From a virus: 64,000 nt of DNA. The position numbers were made by a program, and so were the translations under genes. This document shows, in pieces, positions 30,537-39,339 of the stretch (positions are counted from its first letter, which is position 1; the number at the start of each line of letters is the position of its first letter). Location of the stretch: IMG/VR virus record IMGVR_UViG_3300044823_000365, positions 62,001 to 126,000 of that record. One strand, written 5' to 3'. The notes under the pieces are model-generated. The model ran no database searches. It saw only the letters and a program-made list of their open reading frames with translations, and had not been told where the DNA came from.

Positions 30537-30541
30537 CCCTT

Positions 30542-31336
30542 ATGGGGAACAAGAAGCTCAGACCCGGCATCCGCGCGACGGAGTATCCCACGACGCCGCT
30601 CCTCTTGGAGAAGACGCCCAAAAAGCACAATGTTTTGATCGGCGAGGACGCCATGCAGATGCGCTTCGCCGAGCAATTCCTTTCCGTGCACCACCGTGCC
30701 AAGATAGCCTGCGAGCCGGTGGAGACCCTCAACGATAGCCACATCCTCGGGAAGGAAGAGCCCAAGCTCTACCGGGTGGACCGCAGCAGCCAGATCGACC
30801 TTTCGCCGAACGTCCGTCCGCAGGTCGGCATCTGGTCCCTCGACATCATCGAGAAAGGCAGCGCCGGGGCCAACGCCATCGTGCGGAAGGCGTGCCAGCT
30901 TATGGACATGCCCAAGCCTTCGAGGCGAACAATCGACTACGTGGCGGCAGAGGTGGCGAAAAGCCTGTACGACATCAAGGCCGGAGTCTGGCAGGCGGCA
31001 TGGCTATTGACCGGGCCGACGCCGGAGCGCAGGACATGGCCCAGCCCATGGGAGAATTACATCGCATGGCTTCCGCAGGACGAAGACCCGGTCTATCGCC
31101 TTAACACCCTTTATTGGACTTTGGTGGAGTATGTTTTCGCCGCGGAGAACGACGACAAGGGGTTCCGCAAGACGGGCCGCACGCCGAGGCCCAGCGAATT
31201 CAAGTATCTGTCGTCCCTGGTCCTGCCCAAGAGCCGGGTCTTCGAGAGCGTTTCCGCGCTTTCCGCTTGGAGGGAGCACAAGACCGACCCGTACGTCTGC
31301 GCGTTAAGGATCGCAAGAATTTGGGAGCGCCAGTAG
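30542..31336 (+). CDS. Hypothetical protein, 264 aa
   Basis: Soluble mixed alpha/beta protein, tryptophan-rich in the middle (WPSPWENYIAWLP). Not recognised. It lies between the coiled-coil and HU-like genes and starts in leaderless fashion. Confidence 0.6.
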   Translation: MGNKKLRPGIRATEYPTTPLLLEKTPKKHNVLIGEDAMQMRFAEQFLSVHHRAKIACEPVETLNDSHILGKEEPKLYRVDRSSQIDLSPNVRPQVGIWSLDIIEKGSAGANAIVRKACQLMDMPKPSRRTIDYVAAEVAKSLYDIKAGVWQAAWLLTGPTPERRTWPSPWENYIAWLPQDEDPVYRLNTLYWTLVEYVFAAENDDKGFRKTGRTPRPSEFKYLSSLVLPKSRVFESVSALSAWREHKTDPYVCALRIARIWERQ

Positions 31337-31388
31337 TTTTGTCGATATTCTTCGACAATCAGTATTATTCCCACGTAGAGGTAATCAG

Positions 31389-31751
31389 ATGCCCACAGGT
31401 AAATCGAAAGCCGGACGCGATGAGCTTACATCCATTGTCCAGCGCGCCCTCAATCTGGGGACGAAGAAGGAAGCCGAGAAAACCATCGACACGGTGATTT
31501 CTTCCCTCGAAGAGGTTCTTCTCAACAATCTCGCCAAGGACAAGTTCACCCTGAAGCTGAATCGCTTCGGGAAATTCACAATCCGGCACAAACCCGGCAT
31601 ACTGAGGAAAATTCCGTTTACGGGTGAGATAAAACTCACTAAAAGCAAGCGCAAGGTTAAGTTTGTTACCCTTGGTCCTCTTCGTCAACGGGAAGTAGTA
31701 GAAAAAACAGTATCAAGTAGTAGTAGTTTGGAACAAACAGGAGAAAAATAG
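31389..31751 (+). CDS. HU/IHF-like DNA-binding protein
   Basis: 120 aa. TSIVQRALNLGTKKEAEKTIDTVISSLEEVLLNNL matches the HU dimerisation helices and FTLKLNRFGKFTIRHKPG the beta-arm start. It has a basic N-terminal and a Ser/Glu C-terminal extension. HU-like proteins bend DNA for replication or packaging. Shine-Dalgarno AGAGGTAA. Confidence 0.82.
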   Translation: MPTGKSKAGRDELTSIVQRALNLGTKKEAEKTIDTVISSLEEVLLNNLAKDKFTLKLNRFGKFTIRHKPGILRKIPFTGEIKLTKSKRKVKFVTLGPLRQREVVEKTVSSSSSLEQTGEK

Positions 31752-31754
31752 CAC

Positions 31755-32633
31755 ATGGCAATGCAAACGTTTGAAGATGATGAGTTGAATGATGTGAAGA
31801 CCCCGGCCCCGGCCGCCCGTCCCGCCGCCGCCGCAGCCGCAGCCGCCCCGGCACAAGCGCATCAACCCAAGCAGCAACCGCGCCAAGCCGTGGCGGACGA
31901 TTTCGACGACGACATGCCGAAGGTCGCAACGAAGGCCGAGGACGACTCGGACATCCACGATACGGACTTTGACGACGAGAAGGTGTACAGCCGTCCCGGC
32001 CAGCTTAACCGCATCCGTCCCGACAAGGGCCGTGCTGTCCGCATCGCCTTCATCAAGTCGGTCAAGATGAAGAGCGCCAAGTCGCACTTCGTCGAGATCG
32101 GCACGGGCAAGGACGCCAAGAAAGGCAAATACCGTTGTTTGATCCCCGTGGGCTCTGACGAGCAGGGTTGGTGCTGTACCAAGCTTGCCGAGGACTCCAC
32201 GACCCACATCGTGGCGTTAGTGCTAGTCTACACGAACGCCGACCCGACGACCGGGAAGTACAGCAAGGGCGCGGACGGACACGTTCCCCCCATCGAGCAG
32301 GAACTCGGATACGTTGACCTGAGCGGCTTCAACATGAAGCAGATAAAGAAGCTGCCGGACGAGGATCAGACCCCGTATGACATCGACATCATCATGACGC
32401 ACGCGGAAGGCCGTGCGTTCGGCTATGAGTTCAACCGGGCGTCGAACAAGGCCCGCTGGCACCAGAACCCCGAGCTTGTCAAGGAAGTGGAGGCCGCCTG
32501 CGAGCGGTTCCGCGACGGCAAGGCTTTGATTTATAAGCTCGGCAAGAAGCTCAATCTGATCGAATGGAAGGCGCTGTTGAGCGGCGTCTCCGGGGGCGAA
32601 GAAAAAACCCTTGAAAACATGGACGAATTGTGA
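31755..32633 (+). CDS. Probable ssDNA-binding or replication accessory protein
   Basis: 292 aa. N-terminal 75 residues are low-complexity Ala/Pro then Asp-rich; the core has strands (GRAVRIAFIKSVKMKS, HFVEIGTG), two cysteines (WCCTKL) and aromatic residues; the C-terminus is acidic. The acidic tail and position between HU-like and exonuclease genes suggest a gp32-like role, but the fold is not certain. Shine-Dalgarno AGGAGAA. Confidence 0.5.
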   Translation: MAMQTFEDDELNDVKTPAPAARPAAAAAAAAPAQAHQPKQQPRQAVADDFDDDMPKVATKAEDDSDIHDTDFDDEKVYSRPGQLNRIRPDKGRAVRIAFIKSVKMKSAKSHFVEIGTGKDAKKGKYRCLIPVGSDEQGWCCTKLAEDSTTHIVALVLVYTNADPTTGKYSKGADGHVPPIEQELGYVDLSGFNMKQIKKLPDEDQTPYDIDIIMTHAEGRAFGYEFNRASNKARWHQNPELVKEVEAACERFRDGKALIYKLGKKLNLIEWKALLSGVSGGEEKTLENMDEL

Positions 32634-32637
32634 CGGA

Positions 32638-32662
32638 CTTTAACCGTTAAGAGCGGTTAAAG
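32638..32662 (+). repeat. 9-bp inverted repeat
   Basis: CTTTAACCG and CGGTTAAAG around TTAAGAG, a few bases after the preceding stop; no T-run, so an operator or RNA stabiliser. Confidence 0.4.
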
Positions 32663-32684
32663 ATGCACCAATAGGTAGAGTAGT

Positions 32685-32716
32685 GGGGGCTTCGAAGTCT
32701 GGAGCCCCCTGTTTTT
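32685..32716 (+). terminator. Intrinsic terminator
   Basis: GGGGGCT and AGCCCCC pair, followed by TGTTTTT. Confidence 0.75.
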
Positions 32717-32730
32717 CAGGGGGATAGATT

Positions 32731-32970
32731 ATGGCATTCGAACAACATGAGCATCACGGAGCGACCATCCGGGTGGACTCCGAACTGAAGGGGCAGCACC
32801 GCAATCATTGCCTGTGCTTCAAGTGCGGCAGCTTCAAGCCCGGCACGCCGGAGAATTGCGCGATCGCGCAGGCCACCTATGAGAACCGCGTGAAATTTAA
32901 TACGGTCACTCCGGTGTACGAGTGTCCAGTGTTTGTCCAGATAACCGATGCCGCTACTGAGGACAAGTAA
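32731..32970 (+). CDS. Small conserved-looking zinc protein, 79 aa
   Basis: HRNHCLCFKCGSFKPGTPENCAIAQ and YECPVF give four cysteines in a metal-binding pattern seen in short bacterial and phage proteins of unknown function. Ends exactly where the exonuclease begins. Confidence 0.6.
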   Translation: MAFEQHEHHGATIRVDSELKGQHRNHCLCFKCGSFKPGTPENCAIAQATYENRVKFNTVTPVYECPVFVQITDAATEDK

Positions 32971-33687
32971 GTGATTTTGCTCGGAATTGACACAGAAACG
33001 ACCGGACTCAAGGTTGCCACGGCATCAATCGTTGAAATAGGCATGGTTTTATGGGATACGGATTTGCACAGCCCCGTAAAGCTTCTTGGAAATCTCGTTG
33101 ATCCGGGCCCTGACGCAGCGTGGGAACCCGGCGCATCCGAAAGCAACGGCCTTTCTTATGAGATTTGCGCCAAATACGGCATAACGGAAGCTGCCGCCCT
33201 CAAACAGGTCATTTCATGGTTCGACAAAGCGGACACGGTAGTCGCCCACAACGGTTTTGGGTTTGACTTTCCCCTTCTAGAGCATTGGGCGAAAAGGCAC
33301 AATCTGCCGTTGCCTAGCAAGTTCCGCATCGACACCAAATGCGATCTTGAGATTTCTTCCCGTAACAGCACCAGATTGATCTATATGGCGGCGGATCACG
33401 GTTTCTTGAACCCGTTTTCGCACCGCGCCGTATTTGATGCTCTTACAATGCTGAAAATCTTGGACTGCTACAACATCGATCAGGTGGTCGAAACGGCAAA
33501 AAGCCCCGTTCTTACCATAAGGGCGCTTGTCAGTTACAATGATCGGGAAAAAGCAAAGGCCCGAGGGTACCATTGGCAGGCCGAATCCAAGATGTGGACT
33601 ATGATAGTGAGGGAACGCTACCTTGAGCGCGAACGTGCTGCCGCACGGGAAGTCGGATTCGATATCGAAGTCATATCCGAAGAGTAA
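32971..33687 (+). CDS. DnaQ-like 3'-5' exonuclease (DEDDh)
   Basis: 238 aa, GTG start. Exo I IDTETTGL, Exo II VVAHNGFGFDFPLL and Exo III HRAVFDALTM are intact, so it should be catalytically active. The C-terminal 50 residues (AKARGYHWQAESKMWT) form an extra module also seen in other phage exonucleases. Proofreading or recombination processing is likely. Confidence 0.88.
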   Translation: MILLGIDTETTGLKVATASIVEIGMVLWDTDLHSPVKLLGNLVDPGPDAAWEPGASESNGLSYEICAKYGITEAAALKQVISWFDKADTVVAHNGFGFDFPLLEHWAKRHNLPLPSKFRIDTKCDLEISSRNSTRLIYMAADHGFLNPFSHRAVFDALTMLKILDCYNIDQVVETAKSPVLTIRALVSYNDREKAKARGYHWQAESKMWTMIVRERYLERERAAAREVGFDIEVISEE

Positions 33688-33723
33688 GTATTAGGGCTCA
33701 GACGTGTGTTGGAGCACGCCCGC

Positions 33724-34554
33724 ATGCTCCGAGCCAAGAAAGAGCGGAAGCCGCCCGAGCTTCGCGTCCCCGATCCCAACCCGAACATAGACAACTGGCT
33801 GGTGCTGGGCCTCGACCCCAGCGTGTCCCGCACGGGGTTCGCTGTCATGGGTGCGTTTGTAGAGAGTGGTGTTCTTCAAACTCGGTGGTTGGGTATCGGC
33901 AGTGTCAAGCCGGACAAGATCGAGGACGGGCGGCATACTCGTACGACGCTGTGGGTCAGAAGTAAGTTAATCGCGCTGTATATTCGGGAATATTTGAAGC
34001 TTTTCCCAGCCAACAAGCGCACGGGGTTACTGATCAGCACAGAATTTCCAACGCCAGAAAATGATTTTTTGGTGGGCCTTTCACGCATTCTGCATGTGAT
34101 CCTGTTTGAGGACGGCGTGCTGGCCGACAGCTTCGGCGACATCCGTATTCTCACACCCAATGCCAGTACTTTGCGTTCGCTTATGGGATTGAAGCGGCGT
34201 GGAGCCACAAATAAACGCGAAAATATCCTTAAAGCCTATACATTTGTGGATCAAAAAATCTACCCGCAACTGGACTCCGATTCTTGCGACGGCGTGCTCA
34301 TGGCAATGGTGGGGTCATACGCAGCTAAAATTTTGATGGGCAAACCGGATGAGGTTCCGAACAGCTTTCTCACCCGTCTTTGCAACGCCACCGAAGAGAT
34401 TAAAGGCAAGGGCCGGAACCAGAGGATTCAGATCGTAGGCATGCTTCACCGTCCCGAATACTGGTATTCGTACAAAAAAGCCAGCTATAGTCTTGGTGTA
34501 AAAGACGCCTCTAATCCAAAGAAGACTTTGATTCGAAAGTATTTTTTTATCTAG
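33724..34554 (+). CDS. RuvC-like Holliday junction resolvase or RNase H-fold nuclease
   Basis: 276 aa from ATG 33724 (TTG 33706 also possible). RNase H fold with Asp in LVLGLDPSVSRTGFAVM, Glu in LISTEFPTP and the Asp pair in DSDSCDGVLMA, the RuvC acidic tetrad. It is encoded between DnaQ-like exonuclease and RecA, consistent with junction resolution. A CAG-like TATTAG box lies 37 nt upstream. Confidence 0.72.
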   Translation: MLRAKKERKPPELRVPDPNPNIDNWLVLGLDPSVSRTGFAVMGAFVESGVLQTRWLGIGSVKPDKIEDGRHTRTTLWVRSKLIALYIREYLKLFPANKRTGLLISTEFPTPENDFLVGLSRILHVILFEDGVLADSFGDIRILTPNASTLRSLMGLKRRGATNKRENILKAYTFVDQKIYPQLDSDSCDGVLMAMVGSYAAKILMGKPDEVPNSFLTRLCNATEEIKGKGRNQRIQIVGMLHRPEYWYSYKKASYSLGVKDASNPKKTLIRKYFFI

Positions 34555-34559
34555 CTGTT

Positions 34560-34628
34560 CAGTATTAACTAGCGAGCTTAGCCGCCGACCTTAGGGTCTT
34601 ATCGGCAACTAGCTGGAGGATCGTCACA
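34560..34628 (+). promoter_or_regulatory. Promoter box and structured leader of the RecA gene
   Basis: CAG-TATTAA at about 34560 is followed by a 60-nt leader in which AACTAG near both ends and internal GCCGA/TCGGC can pair, then GGAGG before ATG. Confidence 0.4.
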
Positions 34629-35906
34629 ATGGCAAAGCAACAGAAGTCCGAGACATCCGCGGAAGTTCTCCGTAATCTCACACCGGAAGCGCGTCGTGAG
34701 TTGTTCCTCAAAGCAAGAAAAGAAGAAAAGCCGGATTTCCAAGTCCTGACGAAGGACTGGGTGGACGAGCTTGTCCCCTACGGCCTCATCGTGTTCGACA
34801 GCGTGCTCGGCCTCGGGGGCATCAGCCGCCACGGCCGCGTCTCGTCGGTGCACGGCAACGAGGGCGTGGGCAAGTCCACGTGGGCCTACGTGGTCGCCAA
34901 GAACTACCAGAAATTCACCGGGGAGCCCCTCGGCATCTTCGACTTCGAGGGCACCGGCACGCCGTCCTACCTGGAGCGGATCGGCGTGGACATGGATATG
35001 TGCAGGTTGCTCCAGCCCAACTCCACCAACAAGGCGATACAGGAGACCGTGGCGCTTCTGGAAGAAGGCGTTCGCTTCTTCATCTACGATTCCATCCCCA
35101 GCATGAAATCCATGGTGGAGCGCAAGGACATCTTCAGCGGCAAGGCCATGAAGGCGTCCTACGGCAAGCACGCCCAGACGATGACCAAGTTCTTCGACAT
35201 CCTCAGCCCGTACATGAAGCAATACAACGGGCACATGCTCATGGTCAACCAGACCCGCGCCCGCATCGACGACAGCATCGACGCGCAGTGGGCCAACGAT
35301 TACAGCTTCACGAACCTCACCTACACACTCCCCGGCGGGCGCATCTGCCGCTTCATCCCGAGCGTCATGGTCGAGCTTCGCATGGCGAAGGACGTGAAGC
35401 CGCTTGAGCCCGACAAGGTTGACGGCAAGGGGCCGGAGAAGGACCCGTTCGTGATCCCCATGGCGACTCCGGAAACCAAGGGCAAGTCGATGTGGATGCG
35501 CGTGCGCGCCCGCACCCTGAAGAACAAGGTCACCGGGGCTGGCTACCGCGAGGGGTTCATCTGGATCGAACCGGGCGTGGGGATCGACGACAACATGAGC
35601 GTGAGGGAACTCGCCCGCGACTACGGGTTCATCGCGAACTCCGGCGCGAAGTACTACGTCGGCAAGTCCAAGGACGAAGCCATCGCCGGATATCCGTCAA
35701 AGCAGGCGGCAATCGAAGACCTCGTGGAGAAGGAGAATCCCGAGGTGCTGGGCAAGCTCAAGGAGCTTCTCACCGAGACGATCCGCAACGACAACACCGG
35801 GCGCTTCGCTTCGGAAGTCACCGCCGAGGAAGCTCGCTTCGCCGAAGGCGAAGAGGATGCCCCGGCGAGCAAGGGCTTCGATATCGAGGACGTGGATGTG
35901 GTTTAG
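34629..35906 (+). CDS. RecA/UvsX-family recombinase
   Basis: 425 aa. Walker A GNEGVGKST at residues 76-84, Walker B-like FFIYDSIP near 151, and the HMLMVNQTR strand with a catalytic-loop Gln near 205. C-terminal region acidic, as in RecA. It forms filaments on ssDNA for strand exchange. Neighbours (exonuclease, resolvase, Mre11/Rad50-like) complete a recombination-dependent replication set. Confidence 0.9.
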   Translation: MAKQQKSETSAEVLRNLTPEARRELFLKARKEEKPDFQVLTKDWVDELVPYGLIVFDSVLGLGGISRHGRVSSVHGNEGVGKSTWAYVVAKNYQKFTGEPLGIFDFEGTGTPSYLERIGVDMDMCRLLQPNSTNKAIQETVALLEEGVRFFIYDSIPSMKSMVERKDIFSGKAMKASYGKHAQTMTKFFDILSPYMKQYNGHMLMVNQTRARIDDSIDAQWANDYSFTNLTYTLPGGRICRFIPSVMVELRMAKDVKPLEPDKVDGKGPEKDPFVIPMATPETKGKSMWMRVRARTLKNKVTGAGYREGFIWIEPGVGIDDNMSVRELARDYGFIANSGAKYYVGKSKDEAIAGYPSKQAAIEDLVEKENPEVLGKLKELLTETIRNDNTGRFASEVTAEEARFAEGEEDAPASKGFDIEDVDVV

Positions 35907-35908
35907 CC

Positions 35909-36073
35909 GTGACTGTCGCCGAACTGATCAAAGAATTACAACAATATCCGCCAACCGATAAGGTCGTGATCGTAGGTGCTTGCTGGAGCGGCTACAATGA
36001 ACCCGAACGATACGAAATCTGCCCGGAGGTTTGGCGGGACGAAAAAGAAGCCAAGGTGATTATCGGCGAATGA
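35909..36073 (+). CDS. Small acidic protein, 54 aa
   Basis: GTG start 2 nt after the RecA stop. TVAELIKELQQYPPTDKVVI resembles a short protein family found in many phages (AELIxxLxxxPxDxxVxV). Function unknown. Overlaps the next ATG. Confidence 0.55.
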   Translation: MTVAELIKELQQYPPTDKVVIVGACWSGYNEPERYEICPEVWRDEKEAKVIIGE

Positions 36074-36285
36074 AGATGCAACCCAAAGATGAAGAAAAAG
36101 TCTATCGCCTGCACGTCGTTACCGATCAGGGCAACGGCGGAGCCTATTGCTCCAGCTGCGGGGCGAATCTCTCGTCCACGGGGTTCTTGGGGCTTGATCC
36201 CCCTCTTTATCCATGTCCCGGCTGTGGTGCGGAGTGGATCGATACGGACACCGTGGGATACAGCCTCGGTGGGTCAGACTTCTAA
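36070..36285 (+). CDS. Zinc-ribbon protein, 71 aa
   Basis: CSSCGAN and CPGCGAEW form a classic two-knuckle zinc ribbon. Coupled by overlap to both neighbours (ATGA upstream, TAATG downstream). Confidence 0.55.
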   Translation: MKMQPKDEEKVYRLHVVTDQGNGGAYCSSCGANLSSTGFLGLDPPLYPCPGCGAEWIDTDTVGYSLGGSDF

Positions 36286-38561
36286 TGAAATTCAGCGGCA
36301 AAAATTTCCAGCCATGGCCAGCATTTGAACTGGACATACAAGGGCTGACCATACTCATCGGTCCCTCAAACGAGGGGAAATGCCTAGCCAAGGGCACTCC
36401 TGTGTTCATGTATGACGGAACTATCAAGAACGTTGAAGACGTTCAGGTCAGCGATTTGCTCATGGGGCCGGACTCCAAACCCCGCAGAGTGTTGAGTCTT
36501 GCTCATGGCTGGGACGAGATGTATGATATCATCCCCAAAAAAGGCGACCGTTGGCGCTGCAACAGTAGGCACATCTTACCTCTTAAGTTCAACGGGAAGA
36601 AATTGCAGGGCAAATGCCCATCCTATAGACACCCAATTGAAATAGAAGTTAGGGATTTAGTGTGCCGAGGGAAATGGTTTCGCAACTCTGCCCGACTTCA
36701 GCGTTCTTCCGCCATAACATTCCCGTGTAATCGTGAAGTGTTTAATCCATATTTCGTTGGTCTATGGCTGGGGGACGGCAGCACAAACTTACATTCTCTG
36801 GCGATTACGACGGCAGACCAAGAAGTGCTTGACTATCTGAATAAAGTCGCTGACAAGTTTAACCTGAGGCTCCGGAGAAATGGTAAGAAAGGCAACAAAG
36901 CAAGCACATGGGTCTTCAGCGGCGGCAGGAAGTGGGTTGCTCCCAAGAGAGGACACTCGCAGAATGCGTTGTTGTCGAAATTCCGCTCTTTAGGCCTTGT
37001 CGTGGATGGGGAAAAACGCCTCTCTTGGGAATACAAAACCGCCAGCAGCCGTGATCGCATGTTGTTGTTGGCGGGTTTGCTGGATTCCGATGGCCACCTA
37101 GAGGGTCAAAAGCAGTTTGAGTTTGTATCAAAACTAAAGGCATTGGCGGACGATGCTGCGTTTATTGCTCGATCCCTTGGTTTCAGAGCATCGGTAAAAC
37201 CCTCGAAAAAGGAAGACCAGAACGGCAGGGGAGGGGTATATTTTCGAGTGAGGATCGCTGGCGAATTGACCAGCATTCCCACCCGCATTCAACGTAAACA
37301 AGCCAAGCACGATTCAAGTAAGAATCCTCTTACAACAGGGTTCCATGCCACATCTGCCGGATGGGGGGAGTATTTTGGCTTTGAGCTTGATGGCGACGGA
37401 TTGTTCTTGCTGGGGGACTTCACCATAGCCCACAACAGTTCGCTGTACAGGGCTTTGCAGGGCATCATACGCAACGAGCTTGACGTGGCGTACATCCGCG
37501 ATCCCAAGGACGAGCCCCTTGAGCTTACGCTCGAACACGACGGGCACACCGTTGTTGCCACCCGCTCGAAGCGGGGCTCCGTCGCTTACACGATAGGCGA
37601 GGACAAGTTCTCCAAGCTTGACGGGGACATCCCGGAGATTGTCAAGAAATTCAATCTGGGCGAGATCAAGATCGGCGATTTCACTTTCGACCCGATCTTC
37701 GCCAGCCAGAACCGTCCGCAGTTCCTCATCGACAACAAGACCTACAAGCCGAGCGAGATCAACGCCATCCTCGGCGCTTTCGGCGGCACGGAGAAGCTGG
37801 AGGCCGGGAAGAAGCAGGCCAACCTCCTGAAGACACAGAAGGACGGCGAGGCCCGCGTGCTGGCGGCCCAGATACGCAACTCCGAGGAGCGCAAGGCGAA
37901 GCTGGAGAAGATGTCCGCGAAAGCCCACGAGTTGGCCGAAGAGCTACAGGCTTTGGAGTCCGCCGCCCGCCACTTGGAAATCGAGTCCTATTGGCTGGTG
38001 GAGTGTGCGGCCCGTTGCCTGCGGCTGGAGCCCCTGCAACGTATCGTAGAAGCCCTGATCTTGCCCGACACCACGGGAGTCGAGCGGCTTCAGCAGCTTG
38101 CGCTTCATGCGGAGCGGGCGGCTTTCGCCTACACGTTCGCCCGCTGGATGAACAAGCCGCTCCAAGCCATCGAGGCCGCCACCGAGAAATGGAACGGGAT
38201 TTACGCTTTGTGGAAGCAGATCAAGGCCTTAGCTGAAACAGCTACGTTGATCGAAAGCCAATTCGACACCGGGGACTTGGCGACATTCCGCACGGAAATC
38301 CCGGTAAATGAGCTAACCCGGCTTCAGAGCAGTATTACCTTCCTAGAGAATGCGGCTGCGCTGCGGAAGGAACTGAAGGAAACGGCCGGGAAACTGGCCG
38401 AGATCGACGAGCAGCTTTCCGCCGCGCAGTCGGATTTGGCCGGCACGCAGAAGGCCCTGCATGATGCTGCTGTTGAAGCGGAACGGGGGCGGGCCGAGGA
38501 ACTGATGAGCAAAGGGCTTTGTCCGAAGTGCGGCCGTTCATTGAAGCACGCATGCCAGTAA
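36285..38561 (+). CDS. Rad50/SbcC-like ATPase half with intein in Walker A
   Basis: 758 aa; extein about 406 aa. KFSGKNFQPW...LTILIGPSNEGK/SSLYRALQG is the N-terminal SMC/Rad50 ATPase lobe, followed by the Q-loop region, a coiled coil and a zinc-hook-like CPKC at the very C-terminus. There is no second coiled coil, signature motif or Walker B lobe. It therefore resembles the short phage SbcC-like proteins or the first half of a split Rad50. The nuclease partner lies at 41439. Confidence 0.8.
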   Translation: MKFSGKNFQPWPAFELDIQGLTILIGPSNEGKCLAKGTPVFMYDGTIKNVEDVQVSDLLMGPDSKPRRVLSLAHGWDEMYDIIPKKGDRWRCNSRHILPLKFNGKKLQGKCPSYRHPIEIEVRDLVCRGKWFRNSARLQRSSAITFPCNREVFNPYFVGLWLGDGSTNLHSLAITTADQEVLDYLNKVADKFNLRLRRNGKKGNKASTWVFSGGRKWVAPKRGHSQNALLSKFRSLGLVVDGEKRLSWEYKTASSRDRMLLLAGLLDSDGHLEGQKQFEFVSKLKALADDAAFIARSLGFRASVKPSKKEDQNGRGGVYFRVRIAGELTSIPTRIQRKQAKHDSSKNPLTTGFHATSAGWGEYFGFELDGDGLFLLGDFTIAHNSSLYRALQGIIRNELDVAYIRDPKDEPLELTLEHDGHTVVATRSKRGSVAYTIGEDKFSKLDGDIPEIVKKFNLGEIKIGDFTFDPIFASQNRPQFLIDNKTYKPSEINAILGAFGGTEKLEAGKKQANLLKTQKDGEARVLAAQIRNSEERKAKLEKMSAKAHELAEELQALESAARHLEIESYWLVECAARCLRLEPLQRIVEALILPDTTGVERLQQLALHAERAAFAYTFARWMNKPLQAIEAATEKWNGIYALWKQIKALAETATLIESQFDTGDLATFRTEIPVNELTRLQSSITFLENAAALRKELKETAGKLAEIDEQLSAAQSDLAGTQKALHDAAVEAERGRAEELMSKGLCPKCGRSLKHACQ
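36381..37436 (+). mobile_element. Intein 3 (352 aa, LAGLIDADG endonuclease)
   Basis: Starts CLAKGTPVFMYDGTIKNVEDV after GNEGK-type Walker A, contains FVGLWLGDG and LAGLLDSDG helices and ends GDFTIAHN before Ser. Its blocks resemble those of intein 2 in the helicase gene, suggesting one lineage spread to two P-loops. Confidence 0.92.
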
Positions 38562-38923
38562 CGCTTTACATTCAGGACCGTGCTGGGGATCACAGTTACG
38601 AGCAGACTTGGCCTAATTTTGATGCTGCCCAGCGGACGCTGGAAAACATCCGGGAAGCGGGTGGTTATTGGTGGAGCGATCCGAGAGCGGAAGACCTGAG
38701 GGTGAGTATCCAGACGAAGATGGTGTTCGTGCCGTGGCATCGGGTGGGTAGGACAGGAACGAGATTTTTTGGTGGAGGACTAGGGCATGGCGAGGCGAGG
38801 CGAGGCGAGGCGAGGCGAGGCGAGGCGAGGCGAGGCGAGGCGAGGCGAGGCGAGGCGAGGCGAGGCGAGGCGAGGCGAGGCGAGGCGAGGCGAGGCGAGG
38901 CGAGGCGAGGCGAGGCATGGTAG
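38552..38923 (+). CDS. Small protein with a repeat-encoded tail
   Basis: The first 75 residues (MPVTLYIQDRAGDHSYEQTW) look like a real phage protein. The C-terminus is (GEARR)n translated from the CGAGG tandem array. Since the unit is 5 nt, copy-number change shifts the frame and would alter the tail or its stop. Confidence 0.5.
   Translation: MPVTLYIQDRAGDHSYEQTWPNFDAAQRTLENIREAGGYWWSDPRAEDLRVSIQTKMVFVPWHRVGRTGTRFFGGGLGHGEARRGEARRGEARRGEARRGEARRGEARRGEARRGEARRGEAW
38791..38915. repeat. Pentanucleotide tandem repeat, 25 copies of CGAGG
   Basis: Twenty-five perfect, uninterrupted CGAGG units. Degenerate GGYRN-type runs at 39255-39306 (GGTATGGCTTGGCGGGGTAA) may be an eroded second array. Candidate for slippage and phase variation. 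Confidence 0.95.
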
Positions 38924-38943
38924 GGTGAGGCGGGGGTTTTACG

Positions 38944-39243
38944 ATGGCAGAAGTTACAACAGAAACACTAAAAGCAATTCAGGGGCGGGTCAAAACATTG
39001 CAAGCTTCTCGCGATTCGATTTTGCGCGAGCAGGCCGTGCAACAGCAGAAGCAAAATGAGGCCTATAAAAACCTGCGCCAGAACGGGATCGAGAGCCCGG
39101 AAGGCATGACAGCAAAACAGCTTCAAGCCCTAGCCGACGAGAAGAAAAAAGAGCTAGAGCAAAAGGTTGTGGTTTTAGAAGAGCAGCTTTCGCAGGGCGA
39201 ATCATTGGTGTCCAAATTCCAAGAGCTTCAGAATGAGGGGTAA
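38944..39243 (+). CDS. Coiled-coil protein, 99 aa
   Basis: Nearly all helical with charged heptads (LADEKKKELEQKVVVLEEQLSQ). It lies just after the Rad50-like half-protein but has no ATPase motifs, so it is not the missing half. Function unknown. Confidence 0.6.
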   Translation: MAEVTTETLKAIQGRVKTLQASRDSILREQAVQQQKQNEAYKNLRQNGIESPEGMTAKQLQALADEKKKELEQKVVVLEEQLSQGESLVSKFQELQNEG

Positions 39244-39339
39244 TTATTTTTCAATGCGGTAAGGCGCGGTATGGCTTGGCGGGGTAAGGCTTGGTACGGC
39301 ATGGGCAGTACGATTGAACACACAGATTGAGGAGACAAT

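Noticed and set aside
38791-38915. CRISPR array
   Set aside because: Units are 5 nt, contiguous and without spacers; it is a simple tandem repeat.
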